Source: Pseudomonas sp. Irchel 3H7
Lineage (GTDB): Bacteria; Pseudomonadota; Gammaproteobacteria; Pseudomonadales; Pseudomonadaceae
Reading direction: 5' to 3'
Assembly (NCBI RefSeq): GCF_900187605.1
Contig: NZ_FYEA01000001.1
Location: forward strand, 372,001-436,000
Length of the DNA stretch: 64,000 nucleotides
The notes under the pieces were generated by a model. The model made no database searches. It saw only the letters and a list, made by a program, of their open reading frames with translations, and was not told the origin of the DNA. The position numbers were made by a program, and so were the translations under genes. Below, piece after piece: positions 16,110 through 23,942 of this stretch (position 1 is the stretch's first letter; every line of letters begins with the position of its first letter).

Positions 16110-17456
16110 ATGCACCCTTTACTGTCCAAAACCGCGACTGTCCTGGTCGTGAGCGCATTGGCCCAGGGCATCGCCCAGGCCGCTTTGTTTGCTGTTGATC
16201 CGGGTCCGTACACGCCGGCCAACGGCGGTTTCGCCAGTTGGTATCAGGACTCACACGGTCGCACACTGGATCTGTGCCTGTCCAAAGCGCTCAGCTCCCG
16301 AGTACCCAGCGCCCCCGGCGCGCCGTCTTACATGTGCTCGCTGCTGCCGACCCCCGGCGTGTTCGATGACGCGCAACCGATTGTCTTCCCGACAAACTTT
16401 CCCGACGAAGCGTTCTGGTTCACCGGCGAAACGGCCCTCGTCGACGCCGCACGGGGAATTGATCTGGGCTACGTCAGCGCCATCGAAGCCGCGTTCGCTG
16501 CCGAGGAACCGGTTGAAGGCGATCAAGTCAGCTTCGCCCGTATCCGTATTCGCGTCGATGTACCGACCGCCGGCACCTATGTCATCACCCACCCGTATGG
16601 GGTCGACGTGTTCAACATCGACACCCCCGGGCGGCGCGCGATCAACATGACTCGCGACATTGGTATCGGCACGCCGAAAACCTATGACGGCGCGCTCAAG
16701 GGTGACATCGGACCGTTCCTGCGCAGCGTCAACGGTCCCTACACCGAGACCAACCCGCTGACCGGTGCCGCCGAACAATTCGTCGGCGACCCGAACCTCA
16801 ACGAGGCAGTCACCGGCAGCCCGTTCAACACTAACTACGTACGCATCGAAGGCCCTAACGGCCTCGATCTGCGGACGAACGTGTTCGCCGTTTCGGGCAA
16901 GTTGTCGACGGTGGTCCGGCCTACACCATTGATCACCCAGCGCAGCACTTACTCGCGTACTGCGGGAACCAGTGCGCCGGTCGCCCAGCAGGATGTGTTC
17001 GTCCTCGCGCCGCCAGCGCCAGGCACCGTCGCCGTTACCAGCAGCACCCCGGTGCTGAACATGACCGAAGCCAACAGCACCGGCAGCTGGTACGCGCAGT
17101 CCTCGGTCAACCCGACCTTGCCAACCACCTTGCAAGTGACCGCCGACAACCACCTGGCCATCGCCAGCAGCACGCCGACCACTCTGCCCATGACCCTGAC
17201 CGACCTGGTGGTGATCCAGAGCGCGCAATACAGCCTGAGCTCCGGACAACTGACCGTGGTCGCCTCGACCAGTGACGAAACCTCGCCGCCGGTACTCACC
17301 GCCACCTCCGGCAGCGGCGCCGCCATCGGCGCGCTCGGTGGCGACGGCGCGGTGAAAACCCTGGCCACCGGGATCTCGCCGATACCGCCGGCCAAGGTTC
17401 GGGTGACGTCGTCCAACGGCGGCAGCGATACCGAAGAAGTGGTCATCGTGCAATGA
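16110..17456 (+). CDS. Secreted protein of unknown function, paralogue of the next gene
   Basis: The protein has 448 residues. A signal peptide ends near AQGIAQA and the mature chain starts ALFAVDPGPYTPANGGFASWYQD. Residues 25-285 align with the following protein (FAVDPGPYT, WYQD, PDEAFWF, IRIRV, ITHPYGVD, RRAINMTRDIGIG, FLRSVNGPYTETNP, GDPNLNEAVTGSPFNTN), a well-conserved unit that I do not recognise as a named domain. The remainder is Thr/Ser-rich and probably beta-structured. It is the first gene of an operon leading to csgB and csgA, so it may be an extracellular matrix or oxidase-associated component. Confidence 0.75.
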   Translation: MHPLLSKTATVLVVSALAQGIAQAALFAVDPGPYTPANGGFASWYQDSHGRTLDLCLSKALSSRVPSAPGAPSYMCSLLPTPGVFDDAQPIVFPTNFPDEAFWFTGETALVDAARGIDLGYVSAIEAAFAAEEPVEGDQVSFARIRIRVDVPTAGTYVITHPYGVDVFNIDTPGRRAINMTRDIGIGTPKTYDGALKGDIGPFLRSVNGPYTETNPLTGAAEQFVGDPNLNEAVTGSPFNTNYVRIEGPNGLDLRTNVFAVSGKLSTVVRPTPLITQRSTYSRTAGTSAPVAQQDVFVLAPPAPGTVAVTSSTPVLNMTEANSTGSWYAQSSVNPTLPTTLQVTADNHLAIASSTPTTLPMTLTDLVVIQSAQYSLSSGQLTVVASTSDETSPPVLTATSGSGAAIGALGGDGAVKTLATGISPIPPAKVRVTSSNGGSDTEEVVIVQ

Positions 17457-17491
17457 ACGCTCACATGCCCAGATCCGCATCAGGAGGCATC

Positions 17492-19720
17492 ATGAACAAG
17501 TGGCCACGCTTTGCGCTCAACGCGCTCGGGCTCGCTCTCTCGCTGACCGGCAGTGCCTATGCGCAACTCGCCGCCGTCGACCCCGGCCCTTACACCTTCG
17601 CCACCGGGAAATTCCCGATGTGGTATCAGGACAACAATCTGCTGTCGATGGAACTGTGCCAGTCGCGCGCCGCCAGTTCGCGCGTTGCCGCGACCACACC
17701 GCCGGCCTACATGTGCATTCTCTTGGCCGAGCCAGGCATCTACGACGATGCCCAGCCGATGATTTTCCCAGACAACTGGCCGCCGGAAGCCTTCTGGTTC
17801 CTGGCCGAAACCACGATTGCCGACAACGCTGCCGGTTATGGTGTGGACGCTTATGTCGCCGGGATCGAAGCGGCATTCGCCTCGGAAAATCCGGCGGACG
17901 GTGATCAGCAAAGCTTTGCGCGGATTCGCATCCGGGTAAACGTACCCGTTGCCGGCACCTACACCATCACGCACCCGTATGGCGTCGAGACGGTCAATGT
18001 CACCGCACCCGGGCGCCGCGCGATCAACATCACCCGCGACATCGGCATCGGCGCACCGGGCAATTTCACCGGTGCCGTCAATGGCGCCATCGGACCGTTT
18101 CTGCGCAGCGTCAACGGCCCTTACACCGAAGTGAACCCGGACACCGGCGCCACGGAAACTTTCGTCGGTGACCCGAACCTCAACGAAGCGGTGACCGGCA
18201 GCCCGTTCAACACCAACTTCCTGCGCATCACCGGGCCTGCCGGAACGATCCAGTCGAACGTGTTCAGCCTGTCCGGCAAAGTGCTCGACAACCGTCAGCA
18301 GACCCAGGTGGAAATCGACCGCGCCACCTATCGCCGCACCGCCGCCGGCGTGCGTGCCGAAGTGTTTGCCAAGGCCAGTAACAGCTCGACCCTGTGCTTC
18401 CGTGAAACCGTGGCGCTGCTGCCCGGCCCACCGCCAACGCCGTGCCAGACCAGTCTGTTGGGTGACAACAATGGTCTGTTCTTCGGCCACCGCTTGGGCA
18501 CTGGCGCGGTACCTCCGGTAGTCGTCGTGACCGCCACCAACCCCGCCGGCACCACGCGTCCGACGGCCGTATCAGCCAAGCTCACCGACGTGGTGAAAGT
18601 GCAGACCGCGCGCTACAACTGGGCCAACCACAGCCTGCTGATCGAGGCCACCTCAAGCGATGAAGTGGCGATCCCCGACATGGTTGCCCAGGGCTACGGG
18701 CGTCTGTCGAAAACCGGCACCCTGCAGCGCATCACCGTCGCCGACCTGACCCAGCCACCGGCCACCGTGACAGTGAAATCTGCCGCTGGCGGTGGTGACA
18801 CCGAAGCGGTCGTCGTGGTCGGCAGCGCGCCAGACACCGGTGAAAACCAAGCGCCAATCACCAACGCCGACAGCGGCAGCACCAGCTTCGGCGTGCCGAT
18901 CACCCTCAGTCTGTTGACCAACGACAGCGATCCTGATGGTGACAATCCGCTGGGCATCACCGCGTTGACTCAACCGGCCGCCGGCCAAGGCACTGTCGCG
19001 CTCAATGGCACCACATCGGTGGTCTACACGCCGCCAGCGGTAGTCAACGCGCCACTGACCACCACCTTCACCTACAAAGCGCAGGACGCCAAAGGCCTGG
19101 CCTCGGCCAATCCAGCCACCGTAACCATCACCGTCGCACCGAACCAGGCACCGACCGCCGTCGCGGACGCTGTCGCCACGCTCGGTGTGGCAATCCCGAT
19201 CAACGTGCTGGCCAACGACACCGATCCGGAAGGTAACGTGCCACTGGCCGTCAACAGCCTGACCCAACCGGCCGCCGGCCGAGGCACGGTTAGCAGCAAC
19301 GGCACGGTGATCACCTACACCCCACCGGCCACCGTGACCACGGCGTTCACCACGACCTTCACCTACATCGCCCGGGACGCCTTCGGTGCCCTGTCGACGC
19401 CGGCCACAGTCACGGTGCAAGTGTCGCCACGGCCAGCAGCGGAAACGTTCGCCGTCACCGCGTCAACGGTGCAGGCACGCTCTGGCGGGCGCTTCAACTG
19501 GGACTTCACCGGCACCTCGTCAGTGACCACCGGCAACACCATCACCGTGCAGGTCACCACCCCTTCCGGGCTGGTCACCCTTGGCACCACCACGGTGCCG
19601 TTGACCGGACGCTGGCGGCTGACGCTGAACAACACGCTCGTGGTGCCATCGGCCAACCCGACCGCGACGATCCGCTCGTCCCAGGGCACCGTGCGCACGG
19701 TCTCGGTGACCACGCTCTAG
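17492..19720 (+). CDS. Secreted protein with the same unknown domain plus two Ig/cadherin-like repeats
   Basis: The protein has 742 residues. The start at 17492 has AGGAGG upstream and gives the signal peptide MNKWPRFALNALGLALSLTG-SAYA; an ATG at 17453 overlapping the previous stop would put extra residues before it. The N-terminal part matches the product of 16110-17456. From about residue 450 two tandem repeats of about 100 residues follow (NQAPITNADSG ... NDSDPDGDNPLGITAL; NQAPTAVADAV ... NDTDPEGNVPLAVNSL), which have the NxAPxAxxD start and NDxDPxG calcium-site pattern of cadherin-like/Big_9 adhesin domains. A further beta-rich C-terminal domain follows. An adhesive or matrix role is likely. 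Confidence 0.7.
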   Translation: MNKWPRFALNALGLALSLTGSAYAQLAAVDPGPYTFATGKFPMWYQDNNLLSMELCQSRAASSRVAATTPPAYMCILLAEPGIYDDAQPMIFPDNWPPEAFWFLAETTIADNAAGYGVDAYVAGIEAAFASENPADGDQQSFARIRIRVNVPVAGTYTITHPYGVETVNVTAPGRRAINITRDIGIGAPGNFTGAVNGAIGPFLRSVNGPYTEVNPDTGATETFVGDPNLNEAVTGSPFNTNFLRITGPAGTIQSNVFSLSGKVLDNRQQTQVEIDRATYRRTAAGVRAEVFAKASNSSTLCFRETVALLPGPPPTPCQTSLLGDNNGLFFGHRLGTGAVPPVVVVTATNPAGTTRPTAVSAKLTDVVKVQTARYNWANHSLLIEATSSDEVAIPDMVAQGYGRLSKTGTLQRITVADLTQPPATVTVKSAAGGGDTEAVVVVGSAPDTGENQAPITNADSGSTSFGVPITLSLLTNDSDPDGDNPLGITALTQPAAGQGTVALNGTTSVVYTPPAVVNAPLTTTFTYKAQDAKGLASANPATVTITVAPNQAPTAVADAVATLGVAIPINVLANDTDPEGNVPLAVNSLTQPAAGRGTVSSNGTVITYTPPATVTTAFTTTFTYIARDAFGALSTPATVTVQVSPRPAAETFAVTASTVQARSGGRFNWDFTGTSSVTTGNTITVQVTTPSGLVTLGTTTVPLTGRWRLTLNNTLVVPSANPTATIRSSQGTVRTVSVTTL

Positions 19721-19725
19721 GCCTG

Positions 19726-19755
19726 CGCCCCAGCCACTTGCGGGTGGCTGGGGCG
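19726..19755 (+). promoter_or_regulatory. Strong intercistronic hairpin before csgB
   Basis: CGCCCCAGCCAC and GTGGCTGGGGCG form a perfect 12-bp stem with a 6-base loop directly after the stop of the adhesin-like gene and 38 bases before csgB. No T tract follows, so it more likely protects or segments mRNA than ends it. Confidence 0.7.
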
Positions 19756-19793
19756 TGCTTCGCAACCGGATAACGCCACACAGGATTTTCACC

Positions 19794-20258
19794 ATGAACA
19801 CGTCGACCGCCGCCCTGCTTTGCCTGCTCCTGCTGTGCAGCAGTGCAGGCGTGCGCGCCGACGACCTGATGGAAAACGACGACCTGGTTGCGACCAGCAG
19901 CGACCTCGGCGAACTGCCCCCACCGGTGGGTCAGCAAGCCCTGATCGACCAGCTCGGCCAGGCCAACGTCGCCCTGCTGCAACAGAACGGTCAGTCGCTG
20001 CTCGGGCAGATCGTGCAGTCGGGCAGCAATCAGGAAGCGTACATCCTGCAACAGGGCAGCGACCTGATGGCGCTGATCAACCAGAACGGTTCCGGCAACG
20101 CCGCCTCGATCACTCAGAACGGCAGCCACAACCGCGCGCAGATTTCGCAAAACGGCAACAACAACGACGCCAGCATCGAGCAGGCCGGCGCGGGGCTGCA
20201 AAGCGCCGTGACCCAGTCGGGCAACGGCATGAGCGTTTCGGTCAAGCAATATCGCTAA
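19794..20258 (+). CDS. csgB: Curli nucleator-like minor curlin CsgB
   Basis: The protein has 154 residues. The signal peptide MNTSTAALLCLLLLCSSAGV-RA is followed by an acidic linker (DDLMENDDLVATSSDL). Then come about five curlin repeats of the Q-x-G-x-x-N-x-A pattern (IDQLGQANVALLQQ, IVQSGSNQEAYILQQ, INQNGSGNAASITQ, ISQNGNNNDASIEQ, VTQSGNGMSVSVKQ), ending with a basic tail (VKQYR) as in CsgB. It should nucleate amyloid growth of the major curlin at the cell surface. It is followed after 26 bases by csgA; export needs CsgG, encoded in the convergent operon. Confidence 0.85.
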   Translation: MNTSTAALLCLLLLCSSAGVRADDLMENDDLVATSSDLGELPPPVGQQALIDQLGQANVALLQQNGQSLLGQIVQSGSNQEAYILQQGSDLMALINQNGSGNAASITQNGSHNRAQISQNGNNNDASIEQAGAGLQSAVTQSGNGMSVSVKQYR

Positions 20259-20284
20259 GCACTGCAATCATCGGAGAGTTCATC

Positions 20285-21736
20285 ATGTTCAAACTGACGC
20301 CCCTCACCGCCGCCATCCTGGTCATGATCAGTGCCCAGGCCATGGCCGACGACAGCCTGTCCAACCAGAACCAGGCCGGTACCGCCAACATCGCGGACGT
20401 GAAACAGACCCAGGCCCCGTTCAGCACGGCCACCCAGACCCAACTGGGCCAGGGCAACGACGCCGCCGCCGTGCAAGACCACGCCAGCAGCGTGATCACC
20501 CAGGACGCGGTCGGCGACTACAACGCCGCTTACGCCGAACAGCTTTACGAAGACAACGCCACCATCACCCAACAACAGGTCGGCGCCTTCAACACCGCCC
20601 ACGCCAGCCAGTCGCTAGGCTTCGGCGCACCGAACAGCGCCCTGCAACAGCAGCAAGGCACTGGCAACTTCTCGTTCATCTATCAGGATTCGCAAAACGG
20701 CAGCGAAGGCAAAACCTTCCAGTTCGGCGACAGCAACGAAGCCAACATCGAGCAACTCTATGAAGGCACCGGCAACAGTTCAGTGATCACCCAGTACGGC
20801 ACCGCCAACTACGGCACCGCCGAACAAGTGCTGCACAACGGCGGCCAGATCGGCATCAACCAGGCCGGCGAAGGCAACTACGCCTACGGCGACCAGCGCA
20901 ATGGCACTGGCGGCAACATCACCATCAACCAGTTCGGCAACCTCAACGGCACGGAAATCTGGCAGGACGCGCAACTGGCCAGCCAAGCCACCGTCAACCA
21001 ATACGGCGACAGCAACGAAACCGTGGTCGACCAAAGCTTCGGCGAAAACAACAGCGCCGCTGTCACCCAGGTCGGCAACAGCAACGCGATCTACGCCGAC
21101 CAGTTCGAATCGGTCAACTCGACACTGGCGCTGTATCAGGTCGGTAACGGCAACGTGCACTTTACCTACCAGAACGGCGACAGCCACGTGCTCAACGCCA
21201 CCTCCGTGGGCAACGACAACAAGGTCTACGCCAGCAACTGGAAAGGCCCGCAATCCGGCGGCCAGTTCGGCAGCGGCCAGCGTGCGACCGTTACTCAGGC
21301 GGGGAATGGCAACATCGCCAGCTTCACTCAGGATGGCGTCGGGCAGGTTATGACCACGCATCAGACTGGCACGGGTAACAAGACCACGGTCAGTCAGGCT
21401 GAGTCGTATAACGAGCTGTATTTTGATCAGAATGGTAGCGACAACATTTTGATATCGGATCAGCGCGGGACAGGGAACCTGGTGCAGGGTTCGTCGAATG
21501 GCACCGGCAACAGTGCTGAGTTCGATCAATCCGGGACTGGCAACCAGGCGTATACCGCGCAGCTGTATGGCAGTGACAACATGATCACGGTGAAACAGGC
21601 GGATACGATGAACGTGGCGTATGTGACCCAGGGCGGGACGGGGAACATTGCCAATGTCGATCAGAGCGGGGTTACGCAGACGGCGAATATTCAGCAGTTC
21701 GGGTCGGCTAACCAAGCGACGGTGTTGCAGCAGTAG
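20285..21736 (+). CDS. csgA: Very long major curlin CsgA-like amyloid subunit
   Basis: The protein has 483 residues against about 150 for enterobacterial CsgA. The signal peptide MFKLTPLTAAILVMISAQAM-A is followed by roughly twenty curlin-type repeats of 20-25 residues with the Q-x-G-x-x-N-x-A/x-x-Q pattern (ITQYGTANYGTAEQ, INQFGNLNGTEIWQ, VNQYGDSNETVVDQ, VTQVGNSNAIYADQ, VTQAGNGNIASFTQ, FDQSGTGNQAYTAQ, VDQSGVTQTANIQQ). Each repeat is expected to form one beta-hairpin turn of a cross-beta solenoid. GGAGAG lies upstream of the ATG. Codon use changes from about 21290 to the end (TAT, GAT, GGG and ACG replace TAC, GAC, GGC and ACC). Likely role: extracellular amyloid scaffold, possibly for Mn oxide. 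Confidence 0.85.
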   Translation: MFKLTPLTAAILVMISAQAMADDSLSNQNQAGTANIADVKQTQAPFSTATQTQLGQGNDAAAVQDHASSVITQDAVGDYNAAYAEQLYEDNATITQQQVGAFNTAHASQSLGFGAPNSALQQQQGTGNFSFIYQDSQNGSEGKTFQFGDSNEANIEQLYEGTGNSSVITQYGTANYGTAEQVLHNGGQIGINQAGEGNYAYGDQRNGTGGNITINQFGNLNGTEIWQDAQLASQATVNQYGDSNETVVDQSFGENNSAAVTQVGNSNAIYADQFESVNSTLALYQVGNGNVHFTYQNGDSHVLNATSVGNDNKVYASNWKGPQSGGQFGSGQRATVTQAGNGNIASFTQDGVGQVMTTHQTGTGNKTTVSQAESYNELYFDQNGSDNILISDQRGTGNLVQGSSNGTGNSAEFDQSGTGNQAYTAQLYGSDNMITVKQADTMNVAYVTQGGTGNIANVDQSGVTQTANIQQFGSANQATVLQQ

Positions 21737-21754
21737 GGGTTGGGTGTTGATGGG

Positions 21755-21791
21755 CCGCGATTCTCTGGTGAGGGAGGTCGCGGTTTTTTTT
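21755..21791 (+). terminator. Rho-independent terminator of the curlin operon
   Basis: CCGCGA and TCGCGG pair around a 17-base loop and are followed by eight T residues, 18 bases after the csgA stop. Confidence 0.8.
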
Positions 21792-22012
21792 GCGCTGACG
21801 TTTGAGTTGCGTCCTACGGAAAACGGAACGTTTTTAGAAATTCGGGGAGTTTTCTGACAAGTTCTGGCGGTTGGCCGTCGGAAGTGCAGGCTCTAGGATT
21901 TGCCGGGACAACTTGATCCTCATGGAGCTTGGCCTACATGCAATTCATCCAGACAGCGACGACAGCGATACCGTTAACGAATAGACTTCGAGGCACCAAA
22001 CCCGGAGGTTCT

Positions 22013-22219
22013 ATGATCGACCCGTCCTTGATCGACCCACTGTGCCCGGTTGTTTCGGATCTTGATCCCGAGGAACAGGCTGCAAGTTATGACCGTTGGT
22101 TTCGGGCCGAAGTACAGGCCTCTCTCGATGATCCGCGCCCGAGTATTCCCCATGAGCAAGTGATGGAGGAAATCAACGCCTTGATGGAATCAATGCGCAA
22201 AAGCGCTGATGCAGATTAA
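22013..22219 (+). CDS. Antitoxin of a type II toxin-antitoxin pair
   Basis: The protein has 68 residues and is acidic. The start at 22013 follows GGAGGTTCT; an upstream frame extension to 21929 lacks a site. The C-terminal half (SYDRWFRAEVQASLDDPRPSIPHEQVMEEINALME) is the pattern usual for antitoxins paired with ParE/RelE toxins (helix, DxRPxIPHxxVM, helix). Its stop overlaps the toxin start by 11 bases. Confidence 0.8.
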   Translation: MIDPSLIDPLCPVVSDLDPEEQAASYDRWFRAEVQASLDDPRPSIPHEQVMEEINALMESMRKSADAD

Positions 22220-22493
22220 GTGGCGACCCAAGGCTCGGGTCGAACTCTCGAAAATCCTGAAGTACATTGGCGAGCGAAATTTTGTAGCGGCGACTGCACT
22301 TCACAAGTCCGTCGTAAAAACTACATCTGCGCTTTGTTGGCATCCACACCTGTATCGCAAAGGCCGCTCTCCCGGCACTCGAGAGATTGTGGTAAGCCCG
22401 AACTATCTCGTCGTTTATCAAGTGGCGGACCAAATTGAGATTGTGAGCATCTTGCATACGCGTCAGGAGTACCCTCGACGCGACCCCGGTTAA
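22209..22493 (+). CDS. ParE/RelE-family toxin
   Basis: The protein has 94 residues and is basic. MQIKWRPKARVELSKILKYI and the C-terminal GTREIVVSPNYLVVYQVADQIEIVSILHTRQEYP are the hallmark strands and helices of the ParE branch of the ParE/RelE superfamily. The final Arg-Gln-x-Tyr-Pro is typical. The family members poison DNA gyrase or cleave mRNA; ParE-like sequence favours gyrase. It is coupled to the antitoxin gene and may stabilise this part of the chromosome. Confidence 0.8.
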   Translation: MQIKWRPKARVELSKILKYIGERNFVAATALHKSVVKTTSALCWHPHLYRKGRSPGTREIVVSPNYLVVYQVADQIEIVSILHTRQEYPRRDPG

Positions 22494-22518
22494 GATCGCT
22501 TCCTCGTCTCAACACAAG

Positions 22519-22550
22519 AAACCGTGCTTCCCGTGGAGGTACGGTTTTTT
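22519..22550 (+). terminator. Rho-independent terminator of the toxin-antitoxin operon
   Basis: AACCGT and ACGGTT pair, with additional pairing inside the loop (CTTCC/GGAGG), and a run of six T follows, 26 bases past the toxin stop. Confidence 0.7.
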
Positions 22551-22662
22551 GATCGTTCCCACGCTCTGCGTGGGAATGGCTCTCGGGACGCTCCAGTTCC
22601 AAATTGCGAATTTGATGCAGAGCGTCAGGGGCTGCATTCCTTTGCTGCGCGTGGGAACGATC
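22551..22662. repeat. Dispersed palindromic repeat (GATCGTTCCCACGC family)
   Basis: The ends GATCGTTCCCACGCTCTGCG and CGCGTGGGAACGATC are inverse complements. It is the same family as the inner element at 14094-14198. It fills the gap between the convergent toxin and DUF6124-type genes. Confidence 0.8.
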
Positions 22663-22665
22663 TAA

Positions 22666-23037
22666 TTAGCCATCCTTCAACTCGACGTGATCCAGCGCTT
22701 GATTCACCGCCAATTCGCCCAGCATGACGACTTGTGCGATGCCCAGTGCGGTTTTGCGCTGTGAGGTTTCCAGGGAGGCGGCGAAGTTGATGAGCATTTC
22801 GCTGGCCGAGCCGAGGGTTTCGCTGGCATTGGCTAGCAGGGATTCGGTGTTGTATCTGGGGTTGGCGAGGTACATGGGTTCCGCCTCGTTTGCACTGGAC
22901 ATGATGTGGGCGGTGGGGTTGAGGTAGAAATCGAGGGCGCGGTCGGCTGCTTCGTGGAGTTTTTTGCTGTCGACGGAGGCGTAGGGGGATGTGGTGTTGG
23001 TGTCTGATTCTGGGGGGTTGGGTGTTGGTTTTTTCAT
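22666..23037 (-). CDS. DUF6124/DUF3077-like small protein, copy 1
   Basis: The protein has 123 residues. It starts with MKKPTPNPPESDTNTTSPYASVDSK, then KLHEAADRALDFYL and a helical C-terminal half (SETLGSASEMLINFAASLE ... GIAQVVMLGELAVNQALDHVE). It belongs to a small-protein family common in Pseudomonas with no established function; I name it from memory of the conserved PNPP...SPY...KLHEAADRALD signature. A second copy is at 56923-57282, and the two share a conserved upstream region. Confidence 0.7.
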   Translation of the reverse strand: MKKPTPNPPESDTNTTSPYASVDSKKLHEAADRALDFYLNPTAHIMSSANEAEPMYLANPRYNTESLLANASETLGSASEMLINFAASLETSQRKTALGIAQVVMLGELAVNQALDHVELKDG

Positions 23038-23059
23038 GGTGATTCTCCCTCATTGATAG

Positions 23060-23330
23060 TTGCAGCTGGCCCATTCGACTTCCAGGAAAAATGGGTGGCA
23101 GCTGTACGCAAGCTGGAAATCCGGGAGAGAGCAACCCGGCAGACACGAATGTCTCCCGCGCACAACCGCCATAACAGAGTGCACACAATGAAAGTGCGCA
23201 AGCATACGTTATGAAAGGCGTATCTGCTCTCTCGTGTCTTCGGGTTTCCATGCCCGGTCGCTGAATTGGCAGCGACGAACACAGGCTAGAGAGCGGACGT
23301 CCGACGGACAACCTGAAAACCTTGTGGGAA
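23060..23330 (-). promoter_or_regulatory. Conserved leader upstream of DUF6124-type copy 1
   Basis: Blocks such as ATGGGTGGC, GCAACCCGG-N-AGAC, GTCTCCCGC and CGCCATA, and a GTCGCTGA...CAGCGAC hairpin, recur in the same order upstream of copy 2 (57300-57545). There is no convincing reading frame. It could be a regulatory RNA leader or part of a mobile cassette. Confidence 0.5.
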
Positions 23331-23376
23331 GGTTCCGCTGATTCAGACACTTCTTTAAACACACTTCAGATCGCAG

Positions 23377-23518
23377 CCCTCACCCTAGCCCTCTCCCGGA
23401 GGGAGAGGGGACTGACCGTGGTGTTTGGGAAATGTACGCCGACGTGCGATACCCCGTTGAACTCAGATTTTGAAAGGCCCAAAAATCGGCTCCCTCTCCC
23501 TCGGGAGAGGGCTGGGCG
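23377..23518. repeat. Dispersed repeat with CCCTCACCCTAGCCCTCTCCC end
   Basis: The left end CCCTCACCCTAGCCCTCTCC continues into GGAGGGAGAGGG. The right part repeats CTCCCTCTCCC-TCGGGAGAGGG. It is a frequent intergenic repeat type of Pseudomonas and related genera. Confidence 0.65.
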
Positions 23519-23599
23519 GGCGGCGTTCCGATGAGGGGCGGAATCCACCACAAATCCAAAGCCGACCACGCTGTGCTCCTCACCACTCAATAGGCCGAG

Positions 23600-23942
23600 T
23601 GTCAGCTCGCCTGCTCTTGATCTTGATCCACGGGCGACGTCGGAAGGCTGAGTGGAGGGATTGATCCGGGCGTGGGAGCGCAGCGACCGTTTGGCGCAGC
23701 CAAACACAGCGGGAGGAGGTGCAGCGAAGCAAACCGTAGGCGCTGCGCCCGGATCGATCCCGCAGCGAAGGAACCCCGAGCTTTAGCGAGCGGGCCGCAC
23801 GCAGGAGCAAGCCTTTTCGGTTACCTTTTCGGCGTTTGGAAAAGGTGACCCGCCGTAAGGGCGGAACCCTAAGCAGCCGTTACCGCAGCAACGGATATGC
23901 ACCCGCCCAACCAGAACCTGGTCGGCCCGAAGGCCGCCACGT
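23600..23942. repeat. Long GC-rich dispersed repeat, no supported gene
   Basis: This stretch (GGCGTGGGAGCGCAGCGACC, GCAGCGAAGCAAACCGTAGG, AAAAGGTGACCCGCCGTAAG, GGGCGGAACCCTAAGCAGCC) matches in style a repeat often seen between Pseudomonas genes and often misannotated as small ORFs. It separates csgG from the upstream region and ends just at the csgG stop. Nothing else is seen in 23038-23942 apart from the conserved leader and the repeats listed. Confidence 0.5.

Noticed and set aside
22551..22662. Palindrome considered as a terminator for the toxin-antitoxin operon
   Set aside because: It is a dispersed repeat; a normal hairpin with T run already precedes it at 22519-22550.
23580..23942. Several short open frames of 60-120 codons before csgG
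   Set aside because: They lie in a dispersed repeat, lack ribosome sites and have shadow-like composition.
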